NCBI GenBank assembly: GCA_945957225.1
Contig: CAMFKK010000032.1
Coordinates: 1-12,573, forward strand
Length of the DNA: 12,573 nucleotides
Direction of reading: 5' to 3'
Origin: an uncultured Sphingobacteriia bacterium
GTDB taxonomy: Bacteria; Bacteroidota; Bacteroidia; Chitinophagales; Chitinophagaceae
Of the stretch, positions 6,148 through 12,573 are shown piece by piece; position 1 is the stretch's first letter, and each line of letters opens with the position of its first letter. The notes under the pieces are model-generated. The model ran no database searches and was not told the DNA's origin. It worked only from the letters and a program-made list of their open reading frames with translations. Position numbers and translations under genes: made by a program.

Positions 6148-7245
6148 ATGTTTTACAAAGCCATTGGACTCATGAGCGGGAGCAGTTTAGACGGTTTAGA
6201 CCTGGTTTTTGCCGAGTTCACAGAAATTGCTGGAAAATGGGAATATAGCATCAAGGCGTCGGCCTGTTATCCCTACAGTACTGAGTGGCAAAACCAATTA
6301 AAAAATGCTACCAGTCTTTCTGCTTATGATTATCAGCTATTACATACCAATTATGGAAGGTTGTTGGGAGAAGGCGTTAATAGATTTATCCAGGAGTTTG
6401 ATTTGGAACACCAGGTACAATTAATAGGATCCCATGGTCATACCAGTTTTCATGTTCCAGAATTGGGGATGACGGGTCAATTGGGATGTGGTGCTACTAT
6501 TGCAGCAACAACGGGTATTAATACGGTCAGTGATTTGCGGATTATGGACGTTGCCCTAGGTGGTCAGGGTGCCCCCATTGTTCCCATAGGTGAAAAATTA
6601 TTATTGAATAAATATGCGTATCTCTTAAACCTAGGAGGCATAGCCAATATTACCGCCAATAAAGCGGATGGTTATTTGGCCTTTGATATCTGTGCTGCCA
6701 ATAGGGTGATGAATATTTTTTGCGAACAGATTGGCAAGGAATATGATGCCGGTGGCGATATAGCCAAGAGCGGACAATTGCATACGGGTTTGTTAACCAA
6801 ATTAAATGGCTTGGATTATTATAAGCAACCCTATCCAAAGTCATTGGCCAACGATTTTGGTACGGATCAAGTGTATCCACTTATGGCAACTTATGAACTG
6901 TCTGTGCCAGATGCGTTGCGCACTTATGTTGAACATATTGCCATGCAAATTGGTTATGCCGTTAATGCTTTACAAGGCGGTAAAATGGAAGAGAAAGCCT
7001 CTTTATTAATCACTGGTGGGGGAGCACATAATTATTTCTTAATTGAAAGAATTGCTGCTGCAGTAAAACCATTTGGCATTAACGTAGCCATTCCTGAACA
7101 GGAATTAATTGATTACAAAGAAGCCTTGGTCATGGGACTACTGGCTGTACTGCGATGGAGAGAAGAAAACACGGTTTTACACAGCGTTACTGGCGCCAAA
7201 AGAAGCAGCATTGGTGGTGCGGTTTGGATAGGTCAAGAAGCTTGA
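6148..7245 (+). CDS. anmK: Anhydro-N-acetylmuramic acid kinase
   Basis: Phosphorylates and hydrates 1,6-anhydro-MurNAc from peptidoglycan turnover to MurNAc-6-phosphate, a cytoplasmic step of cell-wall recycling. The product has 365 residues, matching the family (E. coli 369). Seen here: the N-terminal phosphate-binding motif GLMSGSSLDG (residues 7-16), GSHGHT (94-99), the catalytic region DVALGGQGAP with Asp134, LLNLGGIANIT, and the second ATP-site motif TGGGAHN (289-295). The segment FDICAAN (179-185) replaces the FDTGPGN usual in proteobacterial enzymes; I believe this variation is typical of Bacteroidota. No murQ, nagA or anhydromuropeptide permease gene lies nearby. ATG 6148 is chosen for its AGGA element and the family N-terminus. 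The 3' end overlaps ade, which is convergent, by 13 bases. Confidence 0.95.
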   Translation: MFYKAIGLMSGSSLDGLDLVFAEFTEIAGKWEYSIKASACYPYSTEWQNQLKNATSLSAYDYQLLHTNYGRLLGEGVNRFIQEFDLEHQVQLIGSHGHTSFHVPELGMTGQLGCGATIAATTGINTVSDLRIMDVALGGQGAPIVPIGEKLLLNKYAYLLNLGGIANITANKADGYLAFDICAANRVMNIFCEQIGKEYDAGGDIAKSGQLHTGLLTKLNGLDYYKQPYPKSLANDFGTDQVYPLMATYELSVPDALRTYVEHIAMQIGYAVNALQGGKMEEKASLLITGGGAHNYFLIERIAAAVKPFGINVAIPEQELIDYKEALVMGLLAVLRWREENTVLHSVTGAKRSSIGGAVWIGQEA

Positions 7246-8900
7246 TCTGGCACTAATGGAATAAAGCTAAAACTATCTCCATCAAATAACCCTTTGTCAC
7301 TCAATTTTAAATGAGGAATCACCAATAGTGCCATAAAGCTCAAAGTCATAAAAGGTGCTTCCAGGCTGGATCCTAGGTCTTTGGCCATTCGGTCTATTTT
7401 GGTATAGGCAGCAGCAACTTGGTAGCCATCATCGGTACTCATAAGTCCTGCAACTGGCAAACCCAGAACAGCTTCTACATCACCATCCACCACGCTTACA
7501 CCACCCCTTTCTTTGATCACCAAATTAATGGCTTTGGCCAAGCTTTCATCATCCACACCAACCGCTACAATATTGTGACTATCATGTGCCACAGAAGAAG
7601 CAATGGCTCCTCTTATAAATCCAAAATTTTGAATAAAACATTTGGCAATAGGAGCTGCATGGTATCGGTTCACCACTACCATTTTTAGAATATCTCTACT
7701 GGGATTACTAACCAATAATTCGTTTTCAATAGTTGGTTCCAACCAAAGTTTGTTGGTGATTAATTGACCATCCAATGCTTCCATCACGGGCATTTTTCCT
7801 TCAATAGATGGATATGCATTTGCAGCAATGATTAAATCTTCTTTTGCAATTGGAGCACAGTCAAATTGATTGATGGCAATTTCTGCAACAGATGGTATTA
7901 AGCTCTTGCCGTTTTCTGCCACCAATTGTCCATTGATATAGGTCTGTTGAATGATGAAATTTTTGAGGTCATCGGTAATGATAAAATCTGCGTCATCGCC
8001 TTCACAAAGTAGCCCCATGTCAAGATCATAGTGCAGAACTGGATTCACGGATGCCGCGCGAAGAACAGTAAACAAATCAATACCCTTTGCCACCGCGCGC
8101 GCGCAAAGCTGATTAATATGACCTGCTTCTAAACTATCTGGGTGCTTGTCATCAGAACAGAACATGATCAAATTTGGATGGTCTTCTAGCAGTTCAATCA
8201 AGGCTTCAAAATTCTTGGCAGCACTACCTTCACGGATAATGATTTTCATGCCATGTTCTATTTTATCCAGCGCTTCTTCCTTTGTAAAACATTCGTGGTC
8301 CGTAGAAATACCAGCTTCAATATAGGCTTTGGCGGTAGCACCCCTTAGTCCTGGTGCGTGTCCATCAATGGGTTTGTTGAGTGCGTGAGCTGCCCTAATT
8401 TTTTGCATCACTTCCGGATCTTGATTCAGTACCCCAGGAAAGTTCATCATCTCACTCAAGTATTTAATTTCTGGCTTCTCCAACAAAGCTTTTACAGCCG
8501 CCGCATCAAGGCTAGCACCAGCTGTTTCAAAGATGGTAGCAGGCACACAGCTAGGTGCGCCAAAATTAAATTTAAAAGGCACTTTCTTGCCATTATTAAT
8601 CATGTATTCCACGCCTTCTAAACCACATACATTGGCAATTTCATGGGGGTCACTCACGGTTGCAATGGTACCATGTACCACGGCCAATCTGGCAAATTCA
8701 CTGGGTATGAGCATGCTACTTTCAACGTGTACGTGCGCGTCAACAAAGCCTGGCAGAATATAATTCCCTTCTTGAACAGGAAGACCCGTATGTGCTATCT
8801 TTTCAATCTTTCCATCTACTATGTCTAAACTCACATGGTATATAGACTTTTTCCAAACGTCCACTAAATTACCGGTGATACTAAAACTTGCTTGTGCCAT
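7233..8900 (-). CDS. ade: Adenine deaminase
   Basis: Hydrolyses adenine to hypoxanthine and ammonia in purine salvage (cytoplasmic, metal-dependent amidohydrolase superfamily). It has 555 residues, standard for the Ade family. Seen here: the metal-binding motif GFVDAHVHVESS (51-62, His56 and His58), HGTIATVSDPHEIANV (76-91), further conserved histidines in DGHAPG (His181) and TDHE (His202), and the CSDDKHPD signature (248-255). The C-terminal adenine-deaminase domain (about 390-550) contains AHDSHNIVAVG (438-448) and ends with the family-type LVIPHLKLSDKGLFDG. All key residues appear intact. ATG 8900 gives the family N-terminus (ITGNLVDV...). Only a weak candidate promoter (TAGATATG on the minus strand, 8938-8931, one mismatch) is visible upstream. 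With upp it gives the cell salvage for both a purine and a pyrimidine base, but the two genes are separate units. Confidence 0.96.
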   Translation of the reverse strand: MAQASFSITGNLVDVWKKSIYHVSLDIVDGKIEKIAHTGLPVQEGNYILPGFVDAHVHVESSMLIPSEFARLAVVHGTIATVSDPHEIANVCGLEGVEYMINNGKKVPFKFNFGAPSCVPATIFETAGASLDAAAVKALLEKPEIKYLSEMMNFPGVLNQDPEVMQKIRAAHALNKPIDGHAPGLRGATAKAYIEAGISTDHECFTKEEALDKIEHGMKIIIREGSAAKNFEALIELLEDHPNLIMFCSDDKHPDSLEAGHINQLCARAVAKGIDLFTVLRAASVNPVLHYDLDMGLLCEGDDADFIITDDLKNFIIQQTYINGQLVAENGKSLIPSVAEIAINQFDCAPIAKEDLIIAANAYPSIEGKMPVMEALDGQLITNKLWLEPTIENELLVSNPSRDILKMVVVNRYHAAPIAKCFIQNFGFIRGAIASSVAHDSHNIVAVGVDDESLAKAINLVIKERGGVSVVDGDVEAVLGLPVAGLMSTDDGYQVAAAYTKIDRMAKDLGSSLEAPFMTLSFMALLVIPHLKLSDKGLFDGDSFSFIPLVPDQAS

Positions 8901-8921
8901 GGTTTACTTATACTAGATTTG
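8892..8921 (+). promoter_or_regulatory. Bacteroidota promoter (TTG-N19-TAGATTTG) for the LolA-like gene
   Basis: TTG at 8892-8894, a 19-base spacer and TAGATTTG at 8914-8921 match both the -33 and -7 elements of the Bacteroidota consensus at suitable spacing. Transcription would start near 8927, about 22 bases before ATG 8949. The -33 TTG lies inside the first codons of ade on the other strand. This is the most complete promoter in the window. Confidence 0.68.
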
Positions 8922-8948
8922 AAGGTAGAACATATCTAAAACAGACCC

Positions 8949-9761
8949 ATGAAATTTTTAGCACTATTAGTATTGAATTGCTTTTTATTAGTTCAAGTAA
9001 AGGCCCAGAATTTGGATTCTGTGATCAACCAATTTGAAGCAACTTATGGAGGTAGAGAAAAATTAAAGTCCTTGACATCTATGCAAATGGAATCGGTGTT
9101 AAAATTAAATCTGATGGGACAGGCATTAGAGATTAACCTGAATACGGTTAAAGAAAATGGCAAATTGTTTAGAAGAGATATGGCGGGTATTATGGGTATG
9201 GGTTCATCTTATACCCTAGTCACCGACACGGCAGGTTGGGCTTATATTCCATCTCTTCCCTCTTTTGGCGGATCTGCAGCCACCAGCCCTGCTTTGCAAA
9301 AAATGACGCCTGAAGAATTAATAGGGCAACAATTTGAAATGGATTGTTCTGGACCATTTGGTCCCCTAGTTGATTATGCTGCAAAAGGCAACAAAGCCGA
9401 ATTATTGGGCATAGAAAAAATAGACAAACAGGATTGCTATAATATTAAACTCACGCTCAAGTCAGGGCAGTTTATACAATACCTGATTAGTACAGCAGAT
9501 TATCATGTGTTACAGGTAAGTGCCGTGGGCGATATGGCCGGCAACCTAACTGGTTTTGCATCTATTATGAAAATGATGGGGAATGGAAGAGGCAGAAAGG
9601 CAAAGACTACCATTCAGTATAAAAAATACATGAAGATCAACGGAATCCTTTTTCCCATGGAGCAGGTGATTAGTTTTGGACCAATTGAAACCACTATCAG
9701 CATTCAATCGGTGCAATTCAACCAACCCATTGATAAAATGTTCTATCGTAATTCCAAATAA
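8949..9761 (+). CDS. Periplasmic LolA-like (outer-membrane lipoprotein-sorting-like) protein
   Basis: A 270-residue exported protein with a signal peptide (MKFLALLVLNCFLLVQVKA, cleavage before Q20). Cys11 is inside the hydrophobic core and not in a lipobox, so a soluble periplasmic protein is expected. The mature part has the features of a LolA/LppX half-barrel: an N-terminal helix with YGGREKLKSLTSMQMES, then alternating strands such as LEINLNTVKENGKLFRRD and CYNIKLTLKSGQFIQYLISTADYHVLQVSA, ending in a strand-rich stretch with the common turn MKINGILFPMEQV. In Bacteroidota such proteins often stand apart from lolCDE and their ligands are unknown, so a lipoprotein-carrier role is only a family-level guess. 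The gene has its own promoter and is followed by the large propeller protein on the same strand after 105 bases. Confidence 0.75.
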   Translation: MKFLALLVLNCFLLVQVKAQNLDSVINQFEATYGGREKLKSLTSMQMESVLKLNLMGQALEINLNTVKENGKLFRRDMAGIMGMGSSYTLVTDTAGWAYIPSLPSFGGSAATSPALQKMTPEELIGQQFEMDCSGPFGPLVDYAAKGNKAELLGIEKIDKQDCYNIKLTLKSGQFIQYLISTADYHVLQVSAVGDMAGNLTGFASIMKMMGNGRGRKAKTTIQYKKYMKINGILFPMEQVISFGPIETTISIQSVQFNQPIDKMFYRNSK

Positions 9762-9773
9762 CATTACTGGCTT

Positions 9774-9824
9774 ATTCAAGAAAAATAGCTACTGATGTTA
9801 GTTCTTGCCATTTATTTTTTGAAT
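9774..9824 (+). repeat. AT-rich imperfect inverted repeat in the gap before the propeller gene
   Basis: ATTCAAGAAAAATA (9774-9787) and TATTTTTTGAAT (9813-9824) can pair over about 12 bp with a one- or two-base bulge, around a 25-base loop. It is A/T-only apart from one pair at each end, so its stability is low. It could mark the end of the LolA-like transcript or be incidental A/T-rich spacer. No well-placed promoter was found between it and the ATG at 9867; TTGCTTTG at 9833-9840 is one mismatch from a -7 element but lacks a suitably spaced TTG. Confidence 0.3.
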
Positions 9825-9866
9825 AGGAAGGATTGCTTTGTAACTTGATGCTCCAATTCTATACAC

Positions 9867-12539
9867 ATGAGAAAAAGCATCCTGATGTCTTTATCGGCCT
9901 GTCTGTTATTGACGGGTCTGATGGCACAAAAAAAACAAGTCAAGACAAGTACTAGTCCCGCAGTGGAAACCAATGCCGATTCGGCGCTTTTTTCCAAAGT
10001 AAAATTCCGTCAAATGGGTCCTTTTAGGGGAGGACGTAGTGGCGCGGTAGCGGGTAGTTACAAAAACAAAATGAATTTTTATTTTGGTAGCACTGGTGGT
10101 GGTGTTTGGAAAACCACTGACGGCGGCAGTAACTGGAAAAATATTTCTGACAAGTATTTTGGCGGAACCATTGGTTCTGTTGCGGTGGCGCAGAGCGATG
10201 AAAATATATTGTATGTAGGTGAAGGAGAGAATACCATGCGTGGTAATGTCTCAGAAGGTTTGGGTGGCATTTGGCGTTCAGATGATGCAGGTAGAACCTG
10301 GCGTAATCTGGGGTTAAAAGATGGACGTCATATAACACGCATCATTATTCATCCTAGAGATCCCAATACGGTTTGGGTAGGCGTGATGGGTCATTTGTTT
10401 GGACCCAATGAAGAACGCGGTGTGTTCAAAACCACCGATGGTGGAAAGACCTGGAAAAAAATGTTGTATGCCAATAACCAAACAGGTTGTTCAGACCTAG
10501 TAATGGAGCCAGGCAATCCAAATGTATTTTATGCAGGTATGTGGCATGTGATCAGAACGCCTTATAGCATGGAGAGTGGTGGAGAAGGAAGTGGAATCTA
10601 TAAATCTATAGATGGTGGAGAAACCTGGAAAAATATTTCTACCAACAAAGGTTTTCCAAAAGGTGTTTGGGGTATTGTAGGTGTGGCAGTGGCTCCATCC
10701 AATACAGATAAAGTATTTGCCATTGTGGAAAATGCCAATGGTGGTTTATTTATGAGCAATGATGGTGGAGAAACTTGGAGTCTGAATTGCAGCGACAATA
10801 ATATTCGTCAACGCGCTTGGTACTATACCAAGGTATATGTAGATCCCAAAAATGAAAACCTGGTTTACTGCCCTAATGTAGAGTTTATGCGTAGCCGTGA
10901 TGGTGGTAGAACTTTTACCAGTGTAAATACACCACATGGTGACCACCACGATTTGTGGATTGATCCAGAAGACGGCAATAGAATGATTGTTGCCGATGAT
11001 GGCGGTGCACAAATAAGTTATGACGGAGCTTCTAATTGGAGCAGCTTAATGAATCAGCCTACTGCACAAATCTATCGCGTAAGCACCGATAACGCTTACC
11101 CTTACAATATCTTGGGTGCCCAACAAGACAACGGAACTTTTAGAATGAAGAGCCGTACCAATGGTCCAGGTATTACAGAAAGAGATTGGGAAGGTACTGC
11201 TGGTTCTGAAAGTGGTTATGTTGTAGCAGATCCATCAAATCCAGATATTGTTTATGGTGGTAACTATGGTGGTTATTTGTCAAGACTGGATCACAAGACC
11301 GGTGAGAACCGTGCCATCAATGTTTGGCCTGATAACCCCATGGGGGCTGGCGCCGATGTGTTGAAATATAGATTCCAATGGAATTTTCCATTCTTCTTTT
11401 CTCCGCATAATCCAAAGCGTTTGTATGCCGGTGGCAACCATTTGTTTGTGACTGAGAATGAAGGACAGAGTTGGGAAACCATTAGTCCAGATTTAACCAC
11501 CAATGATAAAAGCAAACAAGCTTCTAGCGGTGGACCCATTACCAAGGACAATACTTCGGTTGAATATTATTGCACCATTTTTACTGGAACAGAATCTCCA
11601 TTGGAAAAAGACCTGCTTTGGATTGGTAGTGACGATGGTGTGTTGAGCATGAGTAAAAACGGCGGAAAAAATTGGGAAACTGTAACCCCTCCTGCTGCTG
11701 GTAAATGGATGATGTGGAACTGTATTGAAACAGATCCTTTCAAAAAAGGAACTGTGTATGTGGTGGGTACCAAATACAAGTCAGACGATTTTACTCCGTA
11801 TCTGTTTAAATCTGAAGACTATGGTAAAACCTGGACTACCATTACCAATGGCATTGATAAAATGCATTTTACCCGTGCCTTACGTGCAGACCACAAACGT
11901 CCCGGTTTGTTATATGCTGGTACCGAATATGGTTTGTATATCAGTTATGACTATGGTGCAAATTGGAAACCATTCCAGTTAAACCTGCCCATTGTTCCCA
12001 TTACAGATTTGACCATTAAGGAAAATGATTTGATTGTAGCTACACAGGGTAGGGCTTTCTGGGTATTAGATGACCTAACTGTTTTGCAGGAAAAAGACAA
12101 TGCTGGTCTTGCTAAAAACCTACACGTATTTCCTGTAAATGATGCCTACCGTTCTGAAGGCGGAGGTAGAAGAAGAAGAAGTGCTGGTGGGGGTAGCGCT
12201 ATTCCCAATATTGGCGAAAATCCATTGAGTGGAGCTGTGTTCAATTATCATTTAAGAAATACCAATGACTCTTCTAGAGTATCTATCAGTATCTATGACA
12301 AACAGTCTAAGTTGATCAAAACCTTTAGCACAAAGTCAAAAGATGCTGCTGATAAGTTAGAGATTAATGAAGGATTGAATCAATTTGCATGGGACCAAAA
12401 TTATCCAGAAGGTGAAAGAGCAGATGGTATGATTCTATGGAATGGTGGTGTGGGCGCTGTTAAAGCCGCACCTGGCAAATACAGTGCGCGTTTCCGTTAT
12501 GGCAAAGACAGTGTAGACGTTCCTTTTGTGATCAAGAAC
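9867..12539 (+). CDS. Large secreted Asp-box (BNR/VPS10-like) beta-propeller protein, 3' truncated
   Basis: An open frame of 891 codons with no internal stop, cut off by the library adapter at 12540. It begins with a signal peptide (MRKSILMSLSACLLLTGLMA, cleavage before Q21), so the protein is exported. I count 11 Asp-box-type turns ([S/T]xDGGxTW and variants) at about residues 85, 139, 191, 249, 299, 345, 386, 531, 598, 651 and 695, each followed by Trp or Phe five residues later. This is the pattern of sortilin/VPS10-like and BNR propellers, and the spacing suggests one large or two smaller propellers. After them come a Gly-rich linker with four Arg (768-771) and a beta-sandwich-like segment (about 785 onward, VFNYHLRNTNDSSRVSISIYDK). 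Databases usually label such proteins 'glycosyl hydrolase' or 'VPS10 domain-containing'. I see no glycosidase catalytic signature, so a binding or scaffold role is equally possible. Relatives run to about 1000 residues or more, so roughly 100-200 residues are missing. ATG 9867 lacks a Shine-Dalgarno sequence, as is common in this phylum. Confidence 0.9.
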
Positions 12540-12573
12540 CTGTCTCTTATACACATCTCCGAGCCCACGAGAC
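12540..12573 (-). other. Nextera Read 2 adapter, reverse complement (non-genomic)
   Basis: The last 34 bases are the exact reverse complement of bases 15-48, beginning with the 19-base Tn5 mosaic end (12540-12558). They join the coding frame of the propeller gene without a stop, so any translation past 12539 is artefactual. Confidence 0.98.

Noticed and set aside
5427..8900. A single salvage operon of upp, anmK and ade
   Set aside because: The three genes alternate in strand, so they cannot form one transcript. Proximity may still be meaningful, but no operon claim is justified.
9812..11779. Several open frames of 60-104 codons on the minus strand and one on the plus strand (11725-11982)
   Set aside because: All but a small part lies inside, and out of frame with, the 891-codon propeller gene. 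The products are low-complexity, shadow-like sequences rich in Ser, Pro, His and Thr, with no start signals or known motifs.
49..12539. CRISPR array, tRNA/rRNA, prophage, toxin-antitoxin or defence module
   Set aside because: Reading both strands I found no regularly spaced repeats, RNA gene signatures, integrase or nuclease genes. Nearly all bases are accounted for by ordinary housekeeping and envelope genes.
15..12573. Perfect 34-bp terminal inverted repeats resembling a 12.5-kb composite transposon with Tn5-like ends
   Set aside because: The repeats are the Nextera adapter with the engineered mosaic end, preceded by the P7 end and index, and there is no transposase gene inside.

Overview
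The window is a piece of ordinary Bacteroidota chromosome, most likely from the Chitinophagaceae or a near relative. Three things point there: a PorP/SprF-family membrane protein, a specifically bacteroidotal family; promoter-like elements matching the Bacteroidota consensus (TTG, about 19 bases, TAnnTTTG) instead of sigma-70 boxes; and mostly absent or weak Shine-Dalgarno sequences. The family-level placement is an inference from protein flavour. The sequence is also a library molecule. Bases 1-48 are the end of Illumina P7, an 8-base index and the Nextera Read 2 adapter, and bases 12540-12573 are the reverse complement of that adapter. Genomic DNA therefore runs from 49 to 12539, and the first and last genes are cut by the library ends, not by biology.

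Layout. (1) 49-1833, plus strand: a 5'-truncated secreted M28 metallopeptidase with a PA insert, coupled through TAATG to a small membrane-anchored protein, closed by a strong intrinsic terminator. (2) 1853-3309, minus strand: an EI24/CysZ-like membrane protein followed, again through TAATG, by an RsmI-like SAM-dependent methyltransferase. (3) 3419-4294, plus: a secreted alpha/beta-hydrolase-like protein, divergent from (2) and sharing an overlapping promoter region with it. (4) 4327-6080, minus: a PorP/SprF-like outer-membrane protein and, upstream of it, uracil phosphoribosyltransferase (upp). (5) 6148-7245, plus: anhydro-N-acetylmuramic acid kinase (anmK), divergent from upp. (6) 7233-8900, minus: adenine deaminase (ade), whose 3' end overlaps that of anmK by 13 bases. 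(7) 8949-9761, plus: a periplasmic LolA-like protein with a clear promoter. (8) 9867-12539, plus: a large secreted Asp-box (BNR/VPS10-like) beta-propeller protein with at least 11 Asp boxes, truncated at the 3' end.

Functionally the window mixes salvage (upp for uracil, ade for adenine, anmK for cell-wall sugar recycling) with envelope and secreted proteins. The genes alternate in strand, so most are separate transcription units; only the two TAATG pairs look like true operons. I see no mobile element, CRISPR array, RNA gene, defence island or biosynthetic cluster, and no convincing undescribed multi-gene system. The points most worth a second look are the little-characterised coupled membrane proteins, the interleaved divergent promoters and the large propeller protein.
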